DNA of 64,000 bases, from positions 372,001 to 436,000 of the forward strand of contig NZ_FNFO01000004.1 in the NCBI RefSeq assembly GCF_900100765.1. The letters run 5' to 3'. Below, one piece after another: positions 8,770 through 18,300 of the stretch. This DNA comes from Catalinimonas alkaloidigena. GTDB taxonomy: Bacteria; Bacteroidota; Bacteroidia; Cytophagales; Flexibacteraceae. The first letter of the stretch is position 1, and every line of letters begins with the position of its first letter. A program made the position numbers and the translations under genes. The notes under the pieces are model-generated. The model did no database searches. It had not been told where the DNA came from and was given only the letters and a program-made list of their open reading frames with translations.

Positions 8770-10218
8770 ATGAAGCTTGTCGCCTGGCCCCGTACGACCC
8801 GCATCGGCCAACCGTCCGTTGACCAACAGGGAATTCTTTTCCTGCTGTGTGCGGGGGCTGCGGCAATACTGGTAGCGATTCTGGTCAGCCTGGGCGGCGT
8901 GAAAGCGGGCGTGGCACTCCTATGTCTGCCGTTGGCAGTAGGCGTGATCGTGATAAGCGTCTACCGCCCCTTCTGGGGCTTGTTCTGTTGTCTTCAGTTG
9001 AGCTTTGTGGCGGCGGGATCGCACCGCTACGTGGCCCTGCCGCTCTCCTCGGCCCTCGATCCGCTCCTACTGTTGGGGGTTGTAGCGGCCGTAACGCAGG
9101 TGAAACGTGTGGCATGGAAAAAGCTCCCTAAGGGGCTGATCTTCTTCATGCTGGGGTGGCTCATTATCACGGTGCTGGAGGTGATGAACCCGGAGGCGCA
9201 CAGCTTTTCAGCGTGGTTTCACGCGATCCGCTCCACCTCGGTCCAGATGGTACTGTGCACCGTGCTCGCCTTTCTGTTCGTGCGTAGCCATCGCGATCTC
9301 GACCTGCTGATGCACGCGTGGTTGCTCTGGTCAGTACTGGGGGCCCTCTACGGCATGAAACAGTTGTACCTGGGACTCAACGCCTACGAAAATGCATGGC
9401 TGGCCTCGGGACCCATCAAAACCCACATGATTTTCGGACACCTCCGGGTCTTTTCATTCTACACCGACGCGGGCACGTTCGGCGCGGCGCAGGCGCAGGC
9501 GGGCATGATGGCCGGCATCTGTATGCTCAACAGCCAACGCTGGGGCGCTCGCCTGCTGTACGGGGCCACGGCAGCGATTTGCCTGTATGGCATGTTGATC
9601 TCCGGGACGCGGGGCGCCCTGTTCGTAGTCATTGCCGGAATGGGTGCCTACCTGCTGCTCAACAAAAAGATCAAAATCATCGTCCCCGGCCTCCTCCTGG
9701 GTCTGCTGCTGATCGGCCTGCTCAAGTTCACGATGGTCGGGCACAACCTCTACCAGGTCCGCCGCATGCGCAGCGCGCTCAACGTTGATGACCCGTCGCT
9801 ACAGGTACGACTCGACAACCAGAAGCGCCTCTCCGATTACCTCGCGACCCGGCCGTTCGGAGCAGGCATCGGCAGCGTCGGCTACTGGGGGGGACGTTAC
9901 AGTCCGAATACATTCCTGGGCCAGATGCCGACCGACAGTTGGTACGTCCGCATCTGGGCCGAAACGGGCTGGGTCGGACTGACCTTTTACCTCATGCTGA
10001 TGCTGTACATCAGTTGGGCAGGCGCCTGGCACCTTGCCCGAGCCCCCTCGCCGGCCCTGCGCCATAAACTCATTGCCCTGCACGCCGGGACAATAGGCAT
10101 TATCGTCGCCAGTTACGGCAACGAACTGTGGGGGCAGTTTCCCATCGCCCCCTTCATCTACTTCTCCATCGGTATGATTTTCAACGCCCCTAACCTCGAA
10201 GAAAATGATCGTTCTTAA
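8770..10218 (+). CDS. O-antigen polymerase/ligase family membrane protein (Wzy/WaaL-like)
   Basis: 482 residues with about 11-12 membrane helices and a large external loop around residues 305-400 holding the pattern RPFGAGIGSVGYWGG and a downstream PTDSWYVRIWAETGWVG. This is the signature of the Wzy_C/O-antigen ligase family, in which that loop carries functional residues. In this context it is best read as the polymerase that joins flipped repeat units in the periplasm. Its 3-prime end overlaps the next glycosyltransferase by 14 bp, showing tight coupling. A ligase role is the alternative, since sequence does not separate the two cleanly. Confidence 0.85.
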   Translation: MKLVAWPRTTRIGQPSVDQQGILFLLCAGAAAILVAILVSLGGVKAGVALLCLPLAVGVIVISVYRPFWGLFCCLQLSFVAAGSHRYVALPLSSALDPLLLLGVVAAVTQVKRVAWKKLPKGLIFFMLGWLIITVLEVMNPEAHSFSAWFHAIRSTSVQMVLCTVLAFLFVRSHRDLDLLMHAWLLWSVLGALYGMKQLYLGLNAYENAWLASGPIKTHMIFGHLRVFSFYTDAGTFGAAQAQAGMMAGICMLNSQRWGARLLYGATAAICLYGMLISGTRGALFVVIAGMGAYLLLNKKIKIIVPGLLLGLLLIGLLKFTMVGHNLYQVRRMRSALNVDDPSLQVRLDNQKRLSDYLATRPFGAGIGSVGYWGGRYSPNTFLGQMPTDSWYVRIWAETGWVGLTFYLMLMLYISWAGAWHLARAPSPALRHKLIALHAGTIGIIVASYGNELWGQFPIAPFIYFSIGMIFNAPNLEENDRS

Positions 10219-11452
10219 TGTCGCCCTGGCCGTGCTCACCGCGCTGATCTTCTTTTTTCTGGTCTTTCATTTTGCAAGCGGCATGCTCTCGCTGCTGGCA
10301 AAAGATAATCAGGTCGTGCCCGATGAGGCGGGTCCCTACCAGAATTTCGCCTGTGTCATCACGGCCTATCGCGATGCCGACGTAGCGGGTCCGCTGGTCG
10401 CCGCGCTGCTGCAACAGCACTATCCGCATTACAGGATTTACCTGGTGGCCGACGGCTGCGACGCGAAGGCATTCCGGTACAACGATCCGTCGCTTACAGT
10501 TCTGTTTCCGGAAGTGCCCCTGAACGCCAAATCCCGCTCCATTGCCTACGCTCTCGAGCATTTCACCGAAGCGCACGATGCAGTAGTGGTGTTCGACCCG
10601 GACAATCTGGTGCGCCCCGACTACCTGCGTTGCCTGAACGGCTATTTCCAGGCGGGTTACCGGGCGGTGCAGGGTATGCGAACAGCCAAAAACCTGAATA
10701 CGGCCATCGCCTGTCTGGACAGCCTCGGTGAGTTCTATTACAACTTTGTGGTGCGGCTCGTGCCGTTCCGACTCGGCTCTTCGTCCACCATTGCGGGGTC
10801 GGGCATGGCGGTGGCGACGCCCCTTTACCAAGCGCACTTGGCCAGCGAGCCCATCCGTTCGGGCAAGGTGGTCGCGGCCGAAGACAAGATCTTGCACGGG
10901 CAGTTGGTGGCGCAGGGCGTGCGCATTGCCTTCGCCCCGGAGGCGGTAGTTTACGACGAAAAAGTCGACACCAAAGAGGCTATCCAACGGCAGCGCACCC
11001 GCTGGCTGAACGGTTTCTTCAAAAGCATTCCGGCCAGCCTGGCGCTCGTCGGTCGTGGGCTGCGTCGCCTGAATTTCAACCAGCTCTACTTCGGGGTGAT
11101 GACGGTCTACCCGCCCCTGTCGGTGCTGCTGCTGGCGACGTTCGCGCTCATCGGCCTCAACCTGTTTCTTTTTCCGGGGTACAGCCTGCTGCTGGCGGGG
11201 GGCCTTGTTCTGTTCGCGCTGAACTTTCTGTTCGTTCTTAAGCGCCAGCAGGTGCCGCGCATGGTGTGGAGGGCCTTGGCCGACATCCCGTTCTTCCTCG
11301 TGAGTCAGATCAAATCGTTGCTGGGCATGAAAAAAGCCAACCGCGATTTCCTGGTGACGCGCTCCGTCCACCACCTCTCCCTCGAAGAGGTCATGCACCC
11401 AAATTCCTCCCCGTCTAAGAAAATGCATAACGGCGTCGCCAGCCGGGCGTAA
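10205..11452 (+). CDS. membrane-anchored GT2 glycosyltransferase (cellulose/hyaluronan synthase-like)
   Basis: 415 residues. An N-terminal membrane helix (about 3-28) precedes a GT-A domain with the nucleotide-binding strand (ACVITAYRDADV), a DxD-type motif in VVFDPDNLVRPDYL, an ED acid in VAAEDKILHGQLV and the QRQRTRWLNG form of the QxxRW motif, all known from processive family-2 synthases. Two or more C-terminal helices follow (about 290-350). It probably extends the polymer or its lipid-linked unit at the inner membrane. The start codon overlaps the polymerase gene by 14 bp. Confidence 0.86.
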   Translation: MIVLNVALAVLTALIFFFLVFHFASGMLSLLAKDNQVVPDEAGPYQNFACVITAYRDADVAGPLVAALLQQHYPHYRIYLVADGCDAKAFRYNDPSLTVLFPEVPLNAKSRSIAYALEHFTEAHDAVVVFDPDNLVRPDYLRCLNGYFQAGYRAVQGMRTAKNLNTAIACLDSLGEFYYNFVVRLVPFRLGSSSTIAGSGMAVATPLYQAHLASEPIRSGKVVAAEDKILHGQLVAQGVRIAFAPEAVVYDEKVDTKEAIQRQRTRWLNGFFKSIPASLALVGRGLRRLNFNQLYFGVMTVYPPLSVLLLATFALIGLNLFLFPGYSLLLAGGLVLFALNFLFVLKRQQVPRMVWRALADIPFFLVSQIKSLLGMKKANRDFLVTRSVHHLSLEEVMHPNSSPSKKMHNGVASRA

Positions 11453-11509
11453 CCCGCCAGCACTCCGTTTTTCTTCCGTTTCTCTACGCTAACCCTCGGC
11501 CCCTGCGTC

Positions 11510-12433
11510 ATGGATCTATCGATTATCATCGTCAACTGGAACACCAAAGCCTTACTACACGACTGCCTCCGTTCGCTCTACAGCGACATCCAACACCATT
11601 CGTTCGAAGTGATTGTGGTGGACAACCACTCGTCCGACGGCTCGCCCGACATGGTCCGCGAAGATTTCCCCCAAGTGGTGCTTGTCGCCAACGAAGACAA
11701 CCGGGGATTTGCCGCGGCCAACAACCAGGCCCTGCGCCGGGCGAAAGGCGACCATCTGCTACTGCTGAATCCCGATACGAAGGTGATCGACGGAGCCATT
11801 GACCGGATGCTGGCATTTTCGCAGGCGCATCCCACGGCCGGGATCATTACCTGCAAGCTGTTCAACGGCGACGGCTCGTTGCAAAAGTCGGTGAATACGT
11901 TTTACGGTTTCTGGAAGTCGTTCGTCGAGAACCGTTTCGTGATCGGGCTGTTGCAGCGGTTCCACATGCAGAAGCGCTTTTTCATGAGCTACTGGGACCA
12001 CCAGCAGACCATCGAAATCGACTGGGCCCACGGAGCGGTGATGCTGTTTTCGCGGGAAGTGTTCGACAAGGTCGGGTTACTCGACGAGCAGTTTTACATC
12101 TACGCCGAAGAGATGGACTACTTTCTGCGGGTCAGCAAGGCGGGTTTTCAATCCTGGTTCGTCGCCGATGCCCACATCATCCACTACGGTCAGTCGAGCT
12201 CGCGCCAGCGCCGGTCCGCCATGTTCATCCAGAATTACAAAAGCTTCTACTTATTCCTGAAGAAACACTACGGGCTCGCGTCGTACCGGCTCTACCGCAC
12301 CCGCGCCATCTTCTACATGCTGCTCTGGTACCTGAATTTTTCGTTTGTGCGCAGCGAAGAGGCAGGCGTACAACGCAAGATCTATTGGGAAACCCTGCGC
12401 TGGCATTTTACGAAAGACTCCGCCATCGCCTGA
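11510..12433 (+). CDS. GT2 glycosyltransferase (rhamnosyltransferase/WbbL-like)
   Basis: 307 residues with no membrane helix of note. The N-terminus (LSIIIVNWNTKALLHDCLRS, then VIVVDNHSSDGSPDMV) and the acceptor-side pattern NRGFAAANNQALRRAKGD followed by LLLNPDTKV are typical of the WbbL/rhamnosyltransferase branch of GT2, where the NPD segment takes the DxD place. The motif WAHGAVMLFSREVFDKVGLLDE with YAEEMDY supplies the catalytic acidic residue. Probably a cytoplasmic transferase for the repeat unit; the donor sugar is not known. Confidence 0.86.
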   Translation: MDLSIIIVNWNTKALLHDCLRSLYSDIQHHSFEVIVVDNHSSDGSPDMVREDFPQVVLVANEDNRGFAAANNQALRRAKGDHLLLLNPDTKVIDGAIDRMLAFSQAHPTAGIITCKLFNGDGSLQKSVNTFYGFWKSFVENRFVIGLLQRFHMQKRFFMSYWDHQQTIEIDWAHGAVMLFSREVFDKVGLLDEQFYIYAEEMDYFLRVSKAGFQSWFVADAHIIHYGQSSSRQRRSAMFIQNYKSFYLFLKKHYGLASYRLYRTRAIFYMLLWYLNFSFVRSEEAGVQRKIYWETLRWHFTKDSAIA

Positions 12434-12484
12434 TCGCCCCCTCAAATTTCATCTCACGTTCTGTTACTCCTTGTTGTCCTGGCT

Positions 12485-13657
12485 ATGCTTACGCTGCACT
12501 ACATTTTCTGGATTTCCGTTTTCATCATCGTGTACACTTACCTCGGCTACGGTCTCGTCGCTTATGGCATGGTGCGCCTCAAACGCCTGCGGCTTGGTAA
12601 AAAAACGGTGTCGCCAGCGGCCGAACTGCCCGACGTTACGCTGGTCGTCCCGGCCTACAACGAGATGAGTTGCCTGGCCGAAAAGCTGGAAAATTCGTTT
12701 CAGCTCGATTACCCAAAAGGAAAGCTGCATTTCCTGTTCGTGGCCGAAGGGTCGACCGATGGCACGCAGGAGTATCTCCGTAGCATTCCGGAGATCGAGG
12801 TGGTGAGCGGCAGCACGCGCCGGGGCAAAATCGAGGCGATCAACCAGGCCATGCAGCGGGTAAAGACCCCGCTGGTCGTTTTTTCTGATACCAACACGTC
12901 GCTCAACCCCGACGCCATACGCAACCTCGTTCGCCATTACGAGGACCCTAGCGTGGGGGGCGTGGCCGGAGAGAAACGGGTGCAGGCCAGTGCCGAAGAC
13001 AATGCCGCCGGGGCGGGCGAAGGGTTGTACTGGAAATACGAATCGTTTCTGAAGCGCATCGATTCCGAACTACAAACGGTGGTAGGCGCGGCGGGCGAAC
13101 TGTTTTCCATGCGCACGCACCTGTACCAACCGGTGGAATCGGACACCATTCTCGATGATTTCATCATCTCTCTGCGGCTGACGGGGCAAGGTTACCAGGT
13201 CGTCTACGAACCGGAGGCCTATGCACTAGAGAAGCCTTCTTTCTCAGTAGCAGAAGAGATGAAACGTAAAATCCGAATCAGCGCGGGTGGGTTTCAGTCC
13301 ATCCGACGGCTGTCGCACCTGCTCAATCCGTTCCGGTACGGTCTGCTCACGTTTCAGTACGTGTCGCACCGGGTGCTGCGGTGGGCGGTGGTGCCGTTCT
13401 GCCTGATCGTGGCTTTGGTTACCAATTTCTTACTTGCACCCGCCGTCCCCCTCTACCAAGTGCTTCTGGTCGCGCAACTGGCATTCTACACCTGCGCGCT
13501 GGTCGGGTACCTGCTGGAGCAGAAGCGGTTACGCATCAAACTTCTGTTCGTGCCCTTCTATTTCAGCTTCATGAACTGGTGCGTTATGTTGGGGCTGGTC
13601 CGCTACATGAAAGGCCAGCAATCGGGCATCTGGGAGAAAGCCCGGCGGGCGGCGTGA
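12485..13657 (+). CDS. membrane-associated GT2 glycosyltransferase
   Basis: 390 residues. One N-terminal helix (about 5-28) is followed by a GT-A domain: PDVTLVVPAYNE, VVFSDTNTSLNPDAI as the DxD region, DDFIISLRL as the acid motif and the RKIRISAGGFQSI segment in place of QxxRW. C-terminal hydrophobic helices (about 300-375) complete a synthase-like membrane topology. It is the last transferase of the + strand run; a possible weak hairpin terminator (GTCTGA/TCAGAC, 13660-13674) follows directly after the stop. Confidence 0.83.
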   Translation: MLTLHYIFWISVFIIVYTYLGYGLVAYGMVRLKRLRLGKKTVSPAAELPDVTLVVPAYNEMSCLAEKLENSFQLDYPKGKLHFLFVAEGSTDGTQEYLRSIPEIEVVSGSTRRGKIEAINQAMQRVKTPLVVFSDTNTSLNPDAIRNLVRHYEDPSVGGVAGEKRVQASAEDNAAGAGEGLYWKYESFLKRIDSELQTVVGAAGELFSMRTHLYQPVESDTILDDFIISLRLTGQGYQVVYEPEAYALEKPSFSVAEEMKRKIRISAGGFQSIRRLSHLLNPFRYGLLTFQYVSHRVLRWAVVPFCLIVALVTNFLLAPAVPLYQVLLVAQLAFYTCALVGYLLEQKRLRIKLLFVPFYFSFMNWCVMLGLVRYMKGQQSGIWEKARRAA

Positions 13658-14191
13658 GGGTCTGATCTTCAGACGATTTCTGTACAGTTTTGCCTGCACG
13701 GCATGCACTTTTTTGATCCAGATCGTGTTACGCCGTTACACTCACTACGGCTAAGTTATTTTTCGATTTTTTATATAAAAAGTACATAAAATGTGCTTCG
13801 CGATTTTTACGCACCGCTATAGGCCTAAAATTTGAATCTTGACACTCAAAATTGCACAAAACTCATTCATTTCTGAGCACGCCTGAGGACCCGACGTTAC
13901 TTACTAAACTATTCCACAGAAATTAAAGATCGAAAAAACCTTCTATTTCAACCGAATAGGGATTTCACACTTTTATTTGCTCACGATATGCTAATCAGGG
14001 TTGTGTAGTTCACTTTTATTTGCTTTAAGTTTGCTGGTAAAACATTTCGGTTGATGTCATTTTTCTAAGACAGCCTTTCATCTTTTGACGCACTGTCCCA
14101 TTAGTACATTTTTACGAACAATTAGCTAGATACCAGCAACTTAGCTACGACAAAAAACCAGATCATTTTTTCTTTCTCTCACTCTTCCGGC
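13658..14191. other. AT-rich spacer with direct repeat and possible promoter
   Basis: No gene is seen in this 534-bp gap, which is clearly more AT-rich than both neighbours. It holds a 14-bp exact direct repeat, CACTTTTATTTGCT, at 13968-13981 and 14011-14024. A box TAAGTTTG at 14026-14033 fits the Bacteroidota -7 consensus TAnnTTTG, although the -33 element upstream is weak. The acyltransferase that follows may therefore have its own promoter. Confidence 0.45.
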
Positions 14192-15259
14192 ATGAAAGAT
14201 AAATATTACGGATTACAGATTTTGCGTGCCCTTGCTGCATGGATTGTTGTGCTGCACCACGTGGTTCAGACGTTTTACACGTTTGAGGTAGACAATAAAA
14301 TCTGGCACTTTTTCGGACGTTACGGCACGATCGGAGTAGACGCTTTCTTTGTTTTGAGTGGATTTATCATGTATTACTCCCTGAATCGATCCACTAAAAC
14401 GGGCGTTAAATTTTTCTTTGACCGTTTACTCAGAATTTTTCCGGCTTACTGGGCAGCGACACTCCTGCTGTTGCTCTCGCACGAGCTCTTTCCCAGCGGC
14501 TCGTATAACACTCAGTACACAGGAGAGTCGCTTCTCCAATCGCTGTTGCTGATTCCTTCCGAAAACCCGAGCGGCCACGGCACCTATCCGTTTCTGTACG
14601 TCGGGTGGACGCTGGTCTACGAAATGTTTTTCTACACCGTACTTTCGGCCGCACTGCTGCTCGACCGCAAGCGGGCCATTGGCCTGGCGCTCATCACGCT
14701 GACCTTGCTGCCGTTGGTGCTGGAACTGCTCGACTACATGCCGCTGGGCAGCAGCAATTTCTTCCTGTATGAGTTCAACATCGGGCTGGTCATTGCGTTC
14801 GGATTCGAACGATTTGTGGCCCACTTCAAACCGAGCTGGAAGCTGGCAATGCTGGTGGCGGGCCTTGCCTTCCAGGTAGCGGTGCTGTACGTCGGCGGGT
14901 GGAATCACCCAACCAAGCTGCTGGTAGCCAGCACCTGCGTAGTGATGTTTCTCCTGGCCGAACCGTTCTTCAAAATCCAGTCCGCGGGGATTCGGCTGTT
15001 GGTGCATCTGGGGAACCTTTCGTATTCGACGTATCTGTTGCACCCGGTCCTGCTGGGCTGGTTCAAGCTCACGTACAAAAGCGCGGCTTCTCCCTACGTT
15101 GAAGCGGTGCTCTTTACCAGTTTTGTGGTTCTGTTGTACCTGCTGTCGTACTGGAGTTACCAGTTGATCGAAGTGAGTCCTCACATCAACACGTTCAAAA
15201 AGTACGTAGTGCGGAAGCTGAGCGCTCCGCAGCCCGTGCCTACGTTGGCTTCCAAGTAA
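14192..15259 (+). CDS. acyltransferase family 3 (OafA/YrhL-like) membrane protein
   Basis: 355 residues with about 10 membrane helices. The N-terminus has the family hallmark: LQILRALAAWIVVLHHVV with the conserved His pair, then the GTIGVDAFFVLSGFIMYY motif and an Arg-rich loop (FFDRLLRIFPAYWAA). Members of this family put O-acetyl or other acyl groups on surface polysaccharides, so it likely decorates the polymer made by the cluster upstream. The beginning of the gene is somewhat more AT-rich than the cluster genes, and it is set off by a 534-bp spacer, so it may be separately regulated or acquired. Confidence 0.88.
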   Translation: MKDKYYGLQILRALAAWIVVLHHVVQTFYTFEVDNKIWHFFGRYGTIGVDAFFVLSGFIMYYSLNRSTKTGVKFFFDRLLRIFPAYWAATLLLLLSHELFPSGSYNTQYTGESLLQSLLLIPSENPSGHGTYPFLYVGWTLVYEMFFYTVLSAALLLDRKRAIGLALITLTLLPLVLELLDYMPLGSSNFFLYEFNIGLVIAFGFERFVAHFKPSWKLAMLVAGLAFQVAVLYVGGWNHPTKLLVASTCVVMFLLAEPFFKIQSAGIRLLVHLGNLSYSTYLLHPVLLGWFKLTYKSAASPYVEAVLFTSFVVLLYLLSYWSYQLIEVSPHINTFKKYVVRKLSAPQPVPTLASK

Positions 15260-15269
15260 ATTAGCGCCC

Positions 15270-15322
15270 CTACAAACGAAACGTCACTGCCGGAGTCTGC
15301 GGCAGTGACGTTTCGTTTGTAG
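15270..15322. terminator. 22-bp perfect hairpin between convergent genes
   Basis: Arms 15270-15291 and 15301-15322 are exact reverse complements over 22 bp with a 9-nt loop (GGAGTCTGC). The arm begins CTACAAACGAAACGTCACTG. It lies between the stops of the acyltransferase (+) and the secreted glycosidase (-), so it can act as a two-way terminator. No T-run follows on either strand, which is unusual for an intrinsic terminator. Confidence 0.75.
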
Positions 15323-15332
15323 AGCGCCTTGA

Positions 15333-18300
15333 TCAGTTGATCACCACGCGTGTCTGCCACACCTTCGCCCCGCTCTGTACCTGTAGGATGTATACCCCCG
15401 CGGGCACGCCCTCTACCCGAAGCACGCCGCCCCCCTGCGCAGAAGTGGCCTTGCCGGTTTTGACGGCTCGACCGTTCAGGGTCAGGAACGTATAGGTAGC
15501 CTCGGCCGGGAACGCTTCCTGCGTCTTCAGGTGAACTTCCACAGTACCCACACCCGGATTGGGATAGACTTCCAGTTCACTTTCCTCGGCGGTCACAGCC
15601 GTTTCCGTCATCGCCTCAGGCGAGCGCAACGCCTGCGCCGTGGTCCCGTAGGCGACGACGAAGAGGGGCCGTTCGCTGACATTTACGCGTACGCGGCCGC
15701 CGCTTAGCGTCAAGGCCGATGGGGTCCCCGTTTTGCGGTTGGGCACCGCTTTGACCTGTTGGACTGAGGCAGGATTTCCTTCCAACGCCAGCTCAAAATC
15801 GTCGACCGTCACGGCGTTGCTCGTGGGGCACCACACCGCGTAGATGTCCTGCTTGGCAGAGGCATTCCTGAACTTGTACACCTTCACCTGGCTGTTTTTC
15901 GAATTGATTTCTTTCACAAACCGCGCGCCGGTCAGCAGATTTTTCATGGTGTAGGTGTAATACCAGGAGATTTTCGGCTTGTGTCCGTGGTTTTTGTCAC
16001 TTACCAGGCCGCTGGTCGAATACTGGGTGCCGCTGGTAGTGTTGTGGTCGCGGATCATGTACATGGTGGCCCGGTCGATGCCCGAAGCGGCAATTTCCAG
16101 GTAGCTCCGCATCAGCCATTGCCCCTGCACCTCCTCGGCCGAGAATCCCTTGAAGGCCGGAGCGCGCTGGGGCGAGTCCTTGTGCGTATCGTAGCCGAAT
16201 TCGGTCAGCCAGATCTCCACGCCGGGCAGAAACTGATCGCGGTAGGTCACCAGGTTTTTGAGCAGTTCTTTCAGGTTTCCCTCCTCGGGACTCACGCCGT
16301 GGCCGTACCACCGGTCGCCCGTATTGCAGTAGTGGTGGAAATTGAGCACATCGGCCGGGAAGCTTCCGCCCCGGTAGTGGTCGGCCCAGGCCTTCATGGT
16401 CTTTACGTATTCCAGGTTGAGCGAGGTCAGCCCCCCCATCACCATCTTGGCGTTGGGATCAGCATTTTTCACGCCGAATGTTTTACCCATTTTCTGCTGA
16501 TGCCCGTCGTAGTCGGCGCTGGCCATTGCGGCATATTCATACGGCGAAAATTCCGCATCCGCGCCCCGCCACCACTTGTCCTGTTCGTTCCAGTCTTCAA
16601 AATAGGTCAGCAGATTCAGGCCCGTCTTTTTAGGCTGATCGGCCGCCAGTTTCAGGTGGCTTTCGTCCACCGTTTTGCTGCCGTACCGCGCCACGTACTG
16701 GTACAGGTAACTGGCGTGGGCCTGGTACGAGCGCGGATCGTCGGTGGCAGCGCCGGCGTTGCGGGGCTTATCTTCCGAATCGGGCGTCAGCCAGCTCACG
16801 CTCCCCTGCATGCAGGGCACCACCACGATGCCTTTGGACTTGCGCAGGGCATAATATTCGTCGAACAGCCACTTGTAGCTCGGATAGCTGGGGTTGACTT
16901 TGATGGCGTTGTTCGGAAAACCGGGGTAGGTGGTTTTGGCAGGATTGCCCCAGGGTTGGTTGCCTTCGTCCCAGTTCCAGTTGTGGTACTCGCGCACGAA
17001 CGATGCGACTTCTTCAATTTCGATCGGCACGTCGATAAACGAGTTGACGCCCATCAGGTGCTCCATGGTGGGACGCGAAGCCACCGGGGGCGTCGGCGTG
17101 GGCGCGGGAGCATTGCCGACGGGGCTCCCGTAGAGCACGATTTCCGGCGTGGTGATCAGCGGTGAGTTGAGCGTCACCCGGACGTAACGCGTCTCCACAT
17201 TGACCCGGTGCCGCTTCCATGTGTTGTATAATCGCATCGGATCAGTGAAAAGCGTCTGCCAAGCAAAGGGCGCTCCGGCCGAAATTACGATGTCGCCAAC
17301 CCGATTGGCATCGTACAGATAGACGTCGGTCAGGCGGTAGGTTCGGCCCAGGTCGATGAACGCGTGCGCGGGGTAATCGGCTTCTTCCCAACTGGCCCAC
17401 CACTCGGACGAGGGCGCCCCTCCCGATCCGCTGCGCGGATCACCGGCCAGTTCCTGTTCGTCGGCCAGCTTCGTAGCATCACCCAGGCTGGATTCGTTGA
17501 CGACCATCACGGGTTGCAGCGCAATTTTGGCCGATTCGCCACTGTTGGGGGGCGGTGTAGTGGTGCAGTTGGTAGCACTGCCGCCTGGGCCGGAAGGCGG
17601 TGTCCCTTCGTTACTCAGGTAGACCTTGTCGAGGAGCGCGCCGTCTTCGCGGAAGGCAAAATCAAGCGTGTTGGCTCCCTTGGCCAAGTTCAGCGCGGCG
17701 CTCCATTTTTTCCAGGCAAAACCGTTGGTGCCGCGCAGGCTGTTCCACTCCGTCCAGCGTCCGCCGTTCAGGCGCACCCAGAACGAATCGTCGTCGCCGT
17801 TCGGGGCATTGACCCGCGCGAAGAGGGCAAAATCGCCGGCCTCGGCCACCGAAAAGCTGAACCGCACACGATCGGCCGGAGTGGTCGGCGCGTTGCTTTT
17901 GCTGTTCATCCCCGCCTTCACCGTTGCGTACTTCCCGGCGGAAGCAGACGCCTCGTTCAGCACTTGCCAGTTGCTCCCGACCGTTGCGCACTCCGCTTCC
18001 AGCCACACCGTTTCAGGAGTTGGCGCGGGCGTCGGTTCCGGTGCGGGCGTGGGCGTCGGGCCACTTCCTTCCCCTGCGTAGAGCACCACTTCCGACACGT
18101 TGGCTTTGGGCGAAGTCATGGTGAACCGGACGTAGCGCGTCTCCACGTTGACGTCGTGCCGGTTCCACATCTGGTAATGCTCCAACGGATCAGTAAAAAG
18201 CGGTTGCCACTGCCCCGGCGCACCGTACGACACAATGAAATCACCGATGTCCTGCACGTCGTGTAAAAAAACGGCGCTCAATTTCGTTTTCTTGCCCAGG

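Noticed and set aside
15981-17165. 394-codon + strand frame opposite the secreted glycosidase
   Set aside because: Shadow of the glycosidase frame in GC-rich DNA; no recognisable protein features.
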